Below are positions 10,317-22,399 of a DNA stretch of 64,000 bases, piece by piece; the first letter of the stretch is position 1; every line of letters begins with the position of its first letter. The stretch lies in NCBI GenBank assembly GCA_038030265.1, contig CM075941.1, positions 4,712,001 through 4,776,000 of the forward strand. The letters run 5' to 3'. Both the position numbers and the translations under genes were made by a program. The notes under the pieces were generated by a model. That model was given only the letters and a program-made list of their open reading frames with translations. It had not been told where the DNA came from and searched no databases. Source of the DNA: Corythucha ciliata (taxonomy: Eukaryota; Arthropoda; Insecta; Hemiptera; Tingidae).

Positions 10317-12058
10317 AAAGTAGCGACATTTTTTAAATTTTTTTTTTACTTAAAAGTGACATTTTCGTTGCGTGAACACAGCAACGCGCATTTTGGTGTT
10401 TTTTGTTGTCTTTGACGCCGAATCACTGGGCTAAACTTTTTGAATTTAAGTCAACTGCACGAAATGGTGAAAGGGTGAACCAGCAAACGTTGAGACAGGG
10501 CGCGTGGTTCAGATTATATATATTTTTTAACGTGAATGCAAAACCATAATTGAAAATTCCAGATTCAGCTAACTATCATTTTTCGAGGCAAAAATTAACA
10601 CAAGTAGCCAACGTGATCGGCGGTTCCCACTAATGACCCATCAACCGCGTTGCTATCTGATCCCTGGTTCTTGCAGCCGTCTCACACAGTACAGTAAGTT
10701 GAATATTTCATCTTAATTACGTTTGGTTCGGCGGAGAACTAATGAACATATTTTTTTGTTGCTCTCACAGCGCTATACTCTAATAGGGTTCTTTCGTACC
10801 CCCTCGCTGGCCGCCTTCGTCTTGAGTCTCCGCTATGTTGTGTTGAATAATTCTTGGCTACTGGGAAGAAAAGGGTGTGACCGCGCAACACCCTGTCGCC
10901 TTCACGCCAGCCACAAATACGATCTCGGGGTGTCCCAACTCCCAACATAGGTACTCACCTGGACACTTCCATGCTAAATATCTCTTACTTTCATTAGCTG
11001 CCTGCCTGGTCACCGCGTTTCGAAATTGCGAATGGAATCTACCTCGTCTTGTTCGAGACGTGGGATGATGACTGATGGCTGACGAGGCAAAATATGAAAA
11101 TGTGGTTCAACGCATCAAGGGTACCTACCTGCTTTGATTGTTGGTAAGGAGTAACAAAAACTGTATCATGATGCCCTCGTTGTTGAGTTAATTTACAGCT
11201 TTTACCACGCAAATTGTCACCGGGCAAGAGAGAAAAATAATTGAATGCGTTTTCCATTCAATTATTTACTCTCGTGTGGTGTAAGTTTTTTCACCCGTCC
11301 TCTCGGAATTGAAACATATGTTTATACAGAGGACGCTGCACTATACACTTGTGTGTAGTGTGTTGAATGAAAATCGCTATAGCGACCCTACCCTAGTAGC
11401 AAGCCCATGGGGTTCGGACACGCCGGCAACGTTGGCATAGAAATCCCGCCCCCACCGGTCTATCAAAGCATATAATTATGTGGCATCCAAGGCCCAATCA
11501 TGTTCGAGAAAACTTTGATGACAAATAAAAGGTGTCCGTCCCAGATATTTCTGAAATATGTTGGAAACATACAGCAACGTGTCTAATGCAATGATTGAAA
11601 CTGAAAGTTGTCTGAAATATTTCAAACACCAATAATTTGAAATATTTCAGAAACGATGTTTCTGACACATTTCCAACACAACTGACCAACATATTTTAAT
11701 AACTCCTGTCCAAAACGTATTGAACACGCGGAAATTTGTGTTTTGAGCACACCCTAGTAGCAATTTAATAATTTTGAAAATTATTTCTAGGAATATTTCA
11801 AACACATGACAGAAAAAGTGTTATTGTCCGCTTTTTCAAGGATTTTGCATTGTTTCGGACAGATTTTGAACACGTGTTTGACATTATGTTATGACAAATA
11901 TTTTCATCACGAGGTTGTACTGTTGTCAACATCATCACAGACTCATGTTAAAAATGTGTTCTCGTTCACTACACTAACACGTGTTAGTCATATCTCATAC
12001 TGATGTCAGTCATCTATTGAACGAAATGGGTTAATCGTTTATTAAGGTGTGATTTATA
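10317..12058. other. Unassigned, mostly non-repetitive stretch
   Basis: No frame beyond about 75 codons and no recognisable domain. ACCCTAGTAGCAA occurs at about 11390 and 11752, probably marking repeat ends. 11490-11960 has several variants of GAAATATTTCA. Splice-like words are present (TTCTTGCAG near 10675; GTCCAGGTGAGT on the minus strand near 10960), but I cannot join them to a coding exon. Confidence 0.4.
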
Positions 12059-13475
12059 CAGGGTGTAACGGGAAAATGGGGCATATTTAATTGAAATGGG
12101 TGATTCTACATCACATGTGGATTAAAAATGACTATATAGACCATGGTCCGAATAACAACCATTTCTGAGAAATCGCAGTTTTCCTGAATTTCGATGCATC
12201 AGGCGTTTTCTTCAAAACTCGGTCGGTATCTTAGCAACCATTGATCCTAGGAAACTTTCAAGGACACCGTTGGAAAGAGAACACATTTTCCTTTAAGATG
12301 ATAGTAAAGTTGGGGTAGTTCGTCAAATTTGGACGCCCTTAACGATCGGCTGAATAGCCGCTTTCTTTAATTTCTCTAATCTTACTTGTTATTCAGCCAG
12401 CTGTCATTTTACTGACACCTCTCGGAGGAAGAGTAGGACTTCAGGAAAAACTTCTACAATTATATTATTAAGCTTTCAAATGACCTGCTTAACGGTTCGG
12501 GGTTTTGTCTTTATTCGTTCTAAGATACAGTACGAAATACTTGAAAACTCGTCAAAAATGTTTGGAAACGTACGTTTACGATTGCCCTCAAGAGTGAAAC
12601 AATTTGCTTCCGAAAGCTCTTTGCGAACCTTTTCTGCGAATTGTTCTCTCCGTTAAGACTGCTGAGTCCAGTTACCTTGCTCCAAAAAAGGTCATACTTA
12701 AGTGCTTGAAACTTTATTTTCAGCCTCCCCACTCCATCGAATTCACAGTTGTGACTAGGGTGGTGTGGTGAGGAGGGGAGTAATCCCCTAATTGTCCGGA
12801 GAATGGGTCTTCTAAATTCAATGAATAAAATAAAATGGTCAAACCGACAATCCTAACTTAAAATAAAAACGGTCAAAACGACAATCTTGATCAACTAAAA
12901 CGGTCAGAGTGCTAATCATAACTAAATAACATAAAATGGCCCAAATGACAAACATAACTTAAAATGAAATAAACTGTTTCTTATTATCCAGAGGAACACA
13001 TACAGGTGTCAATCCAATGAATTGAGGTGGTGGGGGGGGGGCTATTTGCCATGTCACAGGTCATTTGAAAGCTTATTAATTGTAGAAGTTTTTCCTGAAG
13101 TCCTACTCTTCCTCCGAGAGCAGCTCTAAAACAGCTGGCGGAATATCAATTAAGAATGGAGAAATTCAAGGGAGCGTCTATTCAGCCGAGCGTGAAGGGC
13201 GTCCAAATTTCACGAACTACCCTAACTTTACGATCATTCTTAAAGGAAATTTGGTGCTCTTTCCAACGGTGTCCTTGATATTTTTCCAGGATCAGTGGTT
13301 GCTAAGATACCGACCGAGTGTTGAAGAAAACAACTGATGCATTGACGATCAGGAAAACTGCAATTTTCTCAGAAACGGTTAATATTCGGACCATGGTCCA
13401 TTATAGTTATTTTCGACCCAAATGTAATGTAGAATCACCCATTTCAATAATGCCCCATTTTCCCGTTACACCATG
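12059..13475. mobile_element. Foldback/TIR element, CAGGGTGTAACGG ends, TATA flanks
   Basis: The left end is CAGGGTGTAACGGGAAAATG and the right end, reverse-complemented, is CATGGTGTAACGGGAAAATG. The inverted arms extend about 420 bp inward (about 12059-12485 against about 13050-13475) with scattered differences. TATA lies outside both ends (12055-12058, 13476-13479), compatible with a TA target duplication of the Tc1/mariner kind or a 4-bp TATA. The middle (about 12780-12980) has units of about 38 bp containing AAAATGGTCAAA and CGACAATC. No transposase. Confidence 0.8.
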
Positions 13476-13575
13476 TATAAAGCATCAGACGCTCGCGTTC
13501 ATCGGCTATTGGAGTGAGAGTATATAAGTGGTCTAACTCCATAGCCGATGACGCGTGTGTTTGACGCTTCATAGG
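13476..13575. repeat. Imperfect hairpin
   Basis: TCATCGGCTATTGGAG on the left pairs with CTCCATAGCCGATGA on the right around GTATATAAG, and the pairing extends imperfectly outward to AAGC/GCTT. It directly adjoins the foldback at 12059-13475. Confidence 0.6.
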
Positions 13576-14277
13576 AATCACATTTTTTTAGAATAGATAG
13601 ACATCATCGTTTATTAGAACACAAAGTAGTTATTAAAAAGAAACTCTAATGAAGTCAGAACCCAAAATAAGTCTTGTCCATGCCCCTACACCACGCGTCA
13701 GCATTTTGCAGTTTCTTTGCTTCAAGGGGGGCCTGTTCTGTAAGATTTCAGTTTTATCTGACAAGTGATGCCGAAGTTCTTCATGTTGAAAACATGTCAT
13801 CACATGATGTTAAAAACGTGTTGGAAAGCTTTCCGGAACACTGCAAAATCCATGAAACCGCAGCCAATACCCAGTCAACCAAAATCAATGAACTAATATT
13901 TCATAAATGTTTCCCATCAATATTTAAAAAATCCTTGTCATGTCCCATTTTTTCAATATTGAATAAATTTCAAGAAACAATATTTATTGTAGATTGTAGA
14001 AAATATTTATAAAATGTTGTCTGCTTTCATTTAATTAATATTTTATAAACGACTAATTCCAACGTTAAAACAATATTAGTTACGTTCCTTTTTAAAATAT
14101 TGCTGAAGTGATCGGCAATAATAATGATTAAATATAAAGATTAATATTTGAAAATGCTTGTGATTTTGGTCATTTTTGATTCGGTTTTTCATCTGGACAT
14201 TCGCACGGACATTTATTTAATCGAATTTCCCACTGGACTTCTGTCCTGTCGAACGAATGTGCGACGCGATACGATTT
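13576..14277. other. Unassigned AT-rich stretch
   Basis: A 112-codon frame from 13674 has no recognisable motif and its composition follows the AT-rich surroundings. No gene is supported. Confidence 0.4.
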
Positions 14278-14652
14278 CCACGGCAGTAGTGGGAATAAAA
14301 AAGCGTTTATACGGGTGTAACGGAAAAGTCTGGCATAAATGAAATGGGTGATTCTTGGTCACATTTGGAACCAAAATGACCCTATGCACCATGGTCCGAT
14401 TACTTATGGTTTTGGAGATAATTGGGGTTTTCATAATTTTCAATGCACCCACGGCTTTCCTTAGTAAATCGTCTGTATCTGATGAAAAAATGGTCTTATT
14501 GAAATTTAAAAGAAGCCATTGGAAAGAGCACTAAATTCTCTGCAGGATTGAATATTTTCGTCTCTAAATCGATCAATATTTAAGTGCTTAAATTGGTACT
14601 GAACAGCCAACTTCTTAGATTTCCAGAAAACTCCTAGTCTTTCAGCCAGCTG
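14278..14652 (+). repeat. Dispersed 375-bp repeat, inverted partner of 4767-5141
   Basis: Near-exact reverse complement of 4767-5141. It contains CGGGTGTAACGG and GAAATGGGTGATTCT, wording shared with the left end of the 12059 foldback, so the two are probably related non-autonomous families. Confidence 0.8.
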
Positions 14653-14810
14653 TCAATTCTTTTATGGCCCTCGTAGGAAGTGTAAAAAATTATTAAAAAC
14701 TTCTACTGCTTGTCAGCTTTCGAATGGCCTGCTTAGTTCTGGATTATTCTTTTTCCTTCCGAGATAGAAGCAAAAACGAGTGAAAAAAACCACCAAAAGT
14801 ATCCGTTATT

Positions 14811-15103
14811 AAGCATGCCTTCAGGTAAGGCAATTGCTTCCGCGAGCGCGCCCTCGACCTCTCCAGTTCATGGTGATTGTAATGCGGTTGGTGGTGGATG
14901 TGGGTGTTATTTATTTTTTATTTATTTATTTGCACAAACACATTTCTTAACAAACAATAATTATTTATTTTATTGTTTTATTATTTCAATAATAGCGGAA
15001 TCCAACCCAAGGCTCCATCCAAGCTCGTAACGGGAATTTGTAACTAACTGAAGAGGGCGAGGACGCGCTCATGGAAGCAATTGCCTTGCCTGAAGGCGTG
15101 TTT
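14811..15103. mobile_element. Foldback element with ~50-bp arms
   Basis: The left arm (GCATGCCTTCAGGTAAGGCA, then ATTGCTTCC and GCGCCCTCG) is the inverse of the right arm (CGAGGACGCGCTC, GGAAGCAATTGCC, TTGCCTGAAGGCGTG). The loop is AT-rich with TTATTTATTTATT runs. It lies just left of copy 1 of duplication B. Confidence 0.7.
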
Positions 15104-15770
15104 AAAATGATGAGTTGAATAATCGCCAAATAGTGTCGCATGCCACGTGGTGGACTCAAGAATCACAAGCGTTGGAAGGTTGGCACATGTGTGGGGACGA
15201 CAATGAGTGCAGTGTGAGTGACCCAAACTCACCCCTTTGAAAGATGTGATTGCAGTTTGCAATGAGGGGTCGGTCGGCCATGCCGAGAGAAACTCTTAAT
15301 AAGAAACTCCCTGCCAAAGAATCTCAATTTCAACCCCGCGAAATGTCCCTCCCCCCTCCTTCTGTTTAGTCTAGCGAGCTAGCTACGCCCATGACTGAAC
15401 ACATATAACGAGTTATTGGACATTTTCTACTTATCGGTGGCGAAAACCAACACAAAAAACTGTAGTTCTGGCATCACTGCAAGATAAATTCCAATAAACG
15501 ATGATTTTTGGGCATAACTGTAAACAAATTCATCTTTCCTCTCACTTTGTCTTCATTTCAGCTGGAAAACCGCTTTTGTTCCGTCTATATTACAACAAAA
15601 TAGCACAGTTTTTATCAGTTCAAAACTCCATCGAAGCGTATTTTTAGAAACGTGGGTGCCCTTCCAAGGACAATAAGTCACGTTTTAAAAAAGAGCCGAT
15701 TGAAATGTTTACCATATAGAGACAACTCAGGCTATTACGAAGTGATTATAATTGGAAGATAATACCCCCC

Positions 15771-15794
15771 CTCCTCCTCCTCCTCCTCCTCCTC
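15771..15794 (+). repeat. (CTC)8 microsatellite, contracted in the other copy
   Basis: Eight CTC units here against four at 20085-20096 in copy 2 of duplication B, so this tract has changed length since the copies separated. Confidence 0.85.
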
Positions 15795-17672
15795 AACAAA
15801 CCTTCGCCAATTCCAACGTCAAATTATAGCCGGAGTATAGTTTTAAGATTATATTTAAAACCACACGTAGGTACTACCTACAGGAGACGATTCGGAGAAA
15901 TAAGAATGGATGTTTTTTCTTTTTTTTTTAATATTACATGACTAAGTTAACAACTTTTCTTGGTTCATTTCTCATGGCTGTAAACAGCGTGGACCACCAA
16001 TAAGCCAATAAACGAAATAACTTATAAATTAACGTTATTTTCGGATTAATTTTGCAAAATAGTAACAAGTCGGGATTATGAAAACTTAAATATTAATTCT
16101 TAATAGGTTAAACCACTTATGTGATGAGACTTCGAAGTTTTTTTCTGAGATTTTGATCTTCCCAATTTCATTACTTTATGATTTAAGGTAGCACCAGTTT
16201 TTTCAATCACCTCTTTAGAAAACACAGCGTTAGGGTTAGAATTTAGGGCAGATGAAAGTATTAAAAAAGTGATTTTTCCGCTCCTTTGAATGATTTATTT
16301 GTTAAAAAAGGCAGCATTTTTAAAAATAAATAATCTGACGGTCAAGTGTAATTTTTAGATAAAGAGAAAAGAGAGTCAGAGACTGACCTTTAAGGACTTG
16401 ATGCGGGGTGGTGGTGATGGTGGGGGGGGGGGGGTAAAAAAAATGATTATCGAGCACGCAAATTCCTTGAAAAAATCAATAATCGAAAGTCGACAGAACA
16501 AAAAAAAAAAAAAACATCAAACAGCAGGTGTGATATGAGTCAGACTTGACGTTTTTTTCCCTATTCAAAAATGCTCCATTTGCACAACAACAACAACAAA
16601 ACAATAATAATAATAAACAACGCAGCACAGACTATAGACAGCTGCACGCACTTGCCAATTATGAAATGGGAAAGGGGTGTTAAATTAAGAATAAAGCTGA
16701 GATTTGATAGCAAATTAGAGCTCTGAGGAAGCTTGAAGAAATGAAAAAAAAAAATCTAACAAAGCCAAACTAGACAGTTATTTTTTCTCGCTCTAAAAAT
16801 AAACAAAACTAAAAGTTTGTCAGTCTTTTTATTCAATTTATTTATAAGTTACATTTTTGTGTAAAGCTCTATTATTTGATATTAGAAGGAAGGGAAGGCT
16901 TTTCAAAGACTTGTTTGTCTGTTTCTGTGCTGTTCAGTCTGTTTAACCGAAAAGCTCGTTGCCCGAACCCATTTTGAGGGGGAAAACTGAGCAAGAAAAC
17001 CATTTGTGACGCTATAGAAACTATTTTTAATTAACTGTTTTTCAGTTAACTCGATTAGGTGATTGAATACTCTTTCCTAACACGGTCTCTCGCTTTAGTG
17101 AGCAAAAAAAAAAAAAAAAATTATAGGAAAGACGAGAAAAAAGAAATGAAATCGTGAAACGATATACAAGTGCAATCTTACTCTCTTATACCCCGCAGGG
17201 AAATGTGTTATTTCTCCTGTTAGGCTTGACGAAATGATCGTGATCAAACGGCTTCATTTTCTCGTGGTTAATAAAGTAACAAAGCGTAAGACTAAAGACG
17301 CTTACGTAGACAACGTCTATACGATGCTGGGGTAAAAATAGCGATGTTTCAAACTAAGAAGTTAAAAGTCATGAGATCGTTTGTTTAGACGAGGAAAGTG
17401 TATAGCGATTGTGAATGATGTGGAGGCTGGTTAGTAGCATGATTTAAAGCTTTTCGGAAGACCTATAGACAGTGATGAAGGGGAAAGGGGAAAGTATGTT
17501 AGATTTGGTACAAAAATTCAGTCTTGTACAAAAAACAAAACAAAAAATTGGCCACCTTTCTAAAAGCGTTACAGATAACGTATATTATACTATACGAATC
17601 CCAAGGGTGCAAAATAAAGAAGATTCTGACGTAATGACACGTGTGATGATGTAGAGAGGGAGAGGGGAGTGA

Positions 17673-17884
17673 TCATTTCGGCGACGATTTCGATAGGTCC
17701 GTCGGTGGAACTCCCATTGGTACTGGGAATGAGATGTAGTGCCGCGAGCCGTTCAAACTGACGATGAGACCGCCGTTGGGTATGGATGAATTGGGTGGAG
17801 CGTAGACGACACCGGGGCGAGTGCTTGACGGTGGCGGCTGACATATGACTGGAAAACTGCTCGATCCGCCTCGATTGGAAAGAC
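17673..17884 (-). CDS. Candidate 3'-terminal coding exon, unrecognised Pro/Ser/Gly-rich tail (copy 1)
   Basis: On the minus strand TTTCTCTGTTTCCAG ends at 17885, a good splice acceptor with a pyrimidine tract. From 17884 a frame with two leading phase bases runs about 69 codons to TGA at 17675-17673. The peptide is rich in Pro, Ser, Gly and Asn and contains VICQPPPSS, GVVYAPPN and HYISFPVPMGVPP. It is not low-complexity noise. The twin exon in copy 2 differs within the exon by one base, and that change is synonymous (CGG/CGT, Arg). AATAAA words on the minus strand near 16825-16845 could serve as poly(A) signals. I do not recognise the protein. Upstream exons would lie at higher coordinates. 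Confidence 0.5.
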
Positions 17885-18149
17885 CTGGAAACAGAGAAAC
17901 AATGCGGATGGTTTTACTCTATACAGAATTTCGGCGGTGGGGGGTGGGGGTAGCAGTCGCTACACCTGATCAAGGAGGAGATAAATAACATTAAATAAAA
18001 AGGAGGAAGAAAGGGTTGTCAAAGCAAAAGAAGAAAGGGAGAATTGGTTTTAAACCCTATCACAGTTCAGAAAATCATAGTTAAGCCACAGAATTATCAA
18101 TTTAAGCCCGAGCACGAAGTCAAGTAAAGCCAGAGTTTCGGTTAAACAT

Positions 18150-18716
18150 CGCCAAAAAACTGGCAGAATCGGGCACAATTTACCAGAATAATGGTAAATT
18201 ATCGCCTCAGAATCTTAACTTTCAGCACTGTGAGTAGAATCTTAACCCAAAAACTAAGCATTTGACTCAATTATCGGCCATTCTCAAGACCGACAATGGG
18301 GGAAAAAAGAGGCACTTTCTCGGTTAATTTTAACCGAGAAATCTCGGTAAAATGTTTGCAACCGTCATGAGTCGGTAAAGTCTACCGACAAGCTTGATAC
18401 GGTTAAATGCACTCGGTTAGCGCATATTGTCGGTAAAATGTTTGCAACCGAGTCTGACGGTCAAGCCACAAACACGGTTAAACACATGATCCCAGTCAGT
18501 TGAGACATATCTGTTGAATGAACCGTCACCAGACGGTTAACTCTAACCGTTACTTTACGGTAGATTCTTCCGACCCACAACTCCCTTGTCTGTTACAGCA
18601 ACTGTCTAACATCGGTGAAAGCTGACCGTATACTCGGTAATCACAGCCGTGTCAGGCGGTTAGTCCAACAGTGTGTTTACGGTAGTGGCGAACCGAATTT
18701 TGGATATTATACGGTA
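18150..18716. repeat. CGGTTA/CGGTAA-dense block (copy 1)
   Basis: Words such as CGGTTAA, CGGTAAA, TAACCG and TTACCG recur every 10-25 bp on both strands, including TCTCGGTTAATTTTAACCGAGA. The block is not a regular tandem array. Spacings vary and only the short words are conserved. Copy 2 of duplication B carries the same block and continues it to about 23290. Confidence 0.65.
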
Positions 18717-19708
18717 AATTAGCAAGTTTTCTCCTTATTACCCGCGACTTAGCAATTTTTGTCATTTTTGTGATTTTTCACCCTTTTAACCGTGAATTAT
18801 AGCGATTTATCTTCATTTTGCAGAGAATTCGTGTTTTTCTTTATTTCAGCCGCTAATTAGCGATTTTTCTCAATTGCATCTATGAATTAGCAACTTTTCT
18901 TAATTTTAGCTCCGGACTAGCGTTTTTTTGCAGTTTGAGCCACGAACTTGCGTTCTGAACAAGCCGAGAATTCATGTTTTCGTAATTTTAGGCGTGAATT
19001 AGCGCATTTTCTCGTTCGTGAATTATTGATTTTTCACGATTTTGTCCGTTAATTAGCGTGTTTCGTAATTTTAAACGCTAATGACTGTAATTTACACGCT
19101 ATCCGCGATTTTAGAGCTTTTTCTCAATTTTCGCCGTGAAGTTTTCTTGACTTTATCCGTGATTTAGCACTTTTTCTTATTTATGGCCGTGAATTCGTTT
19201 TTTTGTTTGTTTTTTTTTTTCAATAATTTCAGCCGTTAATTAGCCATTTATCTCAATTTCAGCTCCAAATTAGCGTTATTTTCCATTTTGATCGAGATTA
19301 AGTGGGGGATTGACCGCCCACGAGGAGGCACGAATTGTAACGATTTCCATTTGTCCAAAAATCAAAGGGGCGCCAAAATCCAACCACTGTATGCCATGGC
19401 CACTTTTTGGCTCGCGAGCCCTCGGTTGGCCACCACTGCCCATAACGATAACGTGTCGCATGCCACGTGGTGGACTCAAGAATCACAAGCGTTACAAGCG
19501 TTGGAAGGTTGGCACATGTGTGGGGACGACAGTGAGTGCAGTGTGAGTGACCCAAACTCACCCCTTTGAAAGATGTGATTGCAGTTTGCAAGGAGGGGTC
19601 GGTCGGCCATGCCGAGAGAAACTCCCTGCCAAAGAATCTCAATTTCAACCCCGCGAAATGTCCCTCCCCCCTCCTTCTGTTTAGTCTAGCGAGCTAGCTA
19701 CGCCCATG
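18716..19708 (-). mobile_element. hAT-type fragment with family-1 minisatellite and right terminus
   Basis: Repeats 7337-8108 nearly word for word, then continues to CTAGCTACGCCCATG at 19708, the same right terminus as the hAT at 1562. The left terminus is missing, cut by the duplication junction at 18716. The next 8 bp are ACTGAACA. No matching left duplication is present. Confidence 0.7.
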
Positions 19709-21924
19709 ACTGAACACATATAACGAGTTATTGGACATTTTCTACTTATCGGTGGCGAAAACCAACACGAAAAACTGTAGTTCTGGCATCACTGCAAGAT
19801 AAATTCCAATAAACGATGATTTTTGGGCATAACTGTAAACAAATTCATCTTTCCTCTCACTTTGTCTTCATTTCAGCTGAAAAACCGTTTTTGTTCCGTC
19901 TATATTACAACAAAATAGCACAGTTTTATCAGTTCAAAACTCCATCGAAGCGTATTTTTAGAAACGTGGGTGCCCTTCCAAGGACAATAAGTCACGTTTT
20001 AAAAAAGAGCCGATTGAAATGTTTACCATATAGAGACAACGCAGGCTATTACGAAGTGATTATAATTGGAAGATAATACCCCCCCTCCTCCTCCTCAACA
20101 AACCTTCGCCAATTCCAACGTCAAATTATAGCCGGAGTATAGTTGTAAGATTATATTTAAAACCACACGTAGGTACTACCTACAGGAGACGATTCGGAGA
20201 AATAAGAATGGATGTTTTTTCTTCTTTTTTTTAATATTACATGACTAAGTTAACAACTTTTCTTGGTTCATAACTTATAAATTAACGTTATTTTCGGATT
20301 AATTTTGCAAAATAGTAACAAGTCGGGATTATGAAAACTTAATTATTAATTCTTAGTAGGTTAAACCACGTATGTGATGAGACTTCGAAGTTTTTTTCTG
20401 AGATTTTGATCTTCCCAATTTCATTACTTTATGATTTAAGGTAGCACCAGTTTTTTCAATCATCTCTTTAGAAAACACAGCGTTAGGGTTAGAATTTAGG
20501 GCAGATGAAAGTATTAAAAAGTGATTTTTCCGCTCCTTTGGATGATTTATTTGTTAAAAAAGGCAGCATTTTTAAAAATAAATAATCTGACGGTCAAGTG
20601 TAATTTTTAGATAAAGAGAAAAGAGAGTCAGAGACTGACCTTTAAGGACTTGATGCGGTGTGGTGGTGATGGTGGTGGGGGGGGGGGGGGTAAAAAAAAT
20701 GATTATCGAGCACGCAAATTCCTTGAAAAAATCAATAATCGAAAGTCGACAGAACAAAAAAAAAAAAAAAACATCAAACAGCAGGTGTGATATGAGTCAG
20801 ACTTGACGTTTTTTTCCCTATTCAAAAATGCTCCATTTGCACAACAACAACAACAAAACAATAATAATAATAAACAACGCAGCACAGACTATAGACAGCT
20901 GCACGCACTTGCCAATTATGAAATGGGAAAGGGGTGTTAAATTAAGAATAAAGCTGAGATTTGATAGCAAATTAGAGCTCTGAGGAAGCTTGAAGAAATG
21001 AAAAAAAAAATCTAACAAAGCCAAACTAGACAGTTATTTTTTCTCGCTCTAAAAATAAACAAAACTAAAAGTTTGTCAGTCTTTTTATTCAATTTATTTA
21101 TAAGTTACATTTTTGTGTAAAGCTCAATTATTTGATATTAGAAGGAAGGGAAGGCTTTTTAAAGACTTGTTTGTCTGTTTCTGTGCTGTTCAGTCTGTTT
21201 AACCGAAAAGCTCGTTGCCCGAACCCATTTTGAGGGGGAAAACTGAGCAAAAAAACCATTTGTGACGCTATAGAAACTATTTTTAATTAACTGTTTTTCA
21301 GTTAACTCGATTAGGTGATTGAATACTCTTTCCTAACTCGGTCTCTCGCTTTAGTGAGTAAAAAAAAAAAATTATAGGAAAGACGAGAAAAAAGAAATGA
21401 AATCGTCAAACGATATACAAGTGCAATCTTACTCTCTTATACCCCGCAGGGAAATGTGTTATTTCTCCTGTTAGGCTTGACGAAATGATCGTGATCAAAC
21501 GGCTTCATTTTCTCGTGGTTAATAAAGTAACAAAGCGTAAGACTAAAGACGCTTACGTAGACATCGTCTATACGATGCTGGGGGTAAAAATAGCGATGTT
21601 TCAAACTAAGAAGTTAAAAGTCATGAGATCGTTTGTTTAGACGAGGAAAGTGTATAGCGATTGTGAATGATGTGGGGGCTGGTTAGTAGCATGATTTAAA
21701 GCTTTTCGGAAGACCTATAGACAGTGATGAAGGGGAAAGGGGAAAGTATGTTAGATTTGGTACAAAAATTCAGTCTTGTACAAAAAACAAAACAAAAAAT
21801 TGGCCACCTTTCTAAAAGCGTTACAGATACCGTATATTATACTATACGAATCCCAAGGGTGCAAAATAAAGAAGATTCTGACGTAATGACACGTGTGATG
21901 ATGTAGAGAGGGAGAGGGGAGTGA

Positions 21925-22136
21925 TCATTTCGGCGACGATTTCGATAGGTCCGTCGGTGGAACTCCCATTGGTACTGGGAATGAGATGTAGTGACGCGAG
22001 CCGTTCAAACTGACGATGAGACCGCCGTTGGGTATGGATGAATTGGGTGGAGCGTAGACGACACCGGGGCGAGTGCTTGACGGTGGCGGCTGACATATGA
22101 CTGGAAAACTGCTCGATCCGCCTCGATTGGAAAGAC
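21925..22136 (-). CDS. Candidate 3'-terminal coding exon (copy 2)
   Basis: Same acceptor, frame and TGA stop as 17673-17884. The encoded peptide is unchanged. One exon base differs and is synonymous. Because copy 2 lies upstream on the minus strand, a gene entering from higher coordinates would meet this copy first, leaving the 17.7-kb copy as a spare. Which copy is used, or whether both are alleles misassembled in tandem, cannot be told from the sequence. Confidence 0.5.
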
Positions 22137-22399
22137 CTGGAAACAGAGAAACAATGCGGATGGTTTTACTCTATAGAGAATTTCGGCGGTGGGAGGTGGG
22201 GGTAGCAGCCGCTACACCTGATCAAGGAGGAGATAAATAACATTAAATAAAAAGGAGGAAGAAAGGGTTGTCAAAACAAAAGAAGAAAGGGAAAATTCGT
22301 TTTAAACCCTATCACAGTTCAGAAAGTCATAGTTAAGCCACAGAATTATCAATTTAAGCCCGAGCACGAAGTCAAGTAAAGCCAGAGTTTCGGTTAAAC

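Larger units (their letters stand above)
15115..18716. repeat. Tandem duplication B, copy 1
   Basis: From the GTGTCGCATGCCACGTGGTG region to TTGGATATTATACGGTAA this segment recurs at about 19445-22938 in direct orientation, offset 4,320 bp at its left and 4,252 bp in its middle. Indels separate the copies: about 50 bp near 15965-16020 and about 29 bp near 18510 are present only in copy 1. It starts with a hAT right end (GCTAGCTACGCCCATG ending at 15393), then single-sequence DNA, a candidate terminal exon (17673-17884, minus), and a CGGTTA-rich block. Confidence 0.88.

Noticed and set aside
17472..17654. 60-codon plus-strand frame, also at 21724-21906
   Set aside because: It sits in what would be the 3' untranslated region of the minus-strand exon. 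It is duplicated with the segment and no motif is seen.
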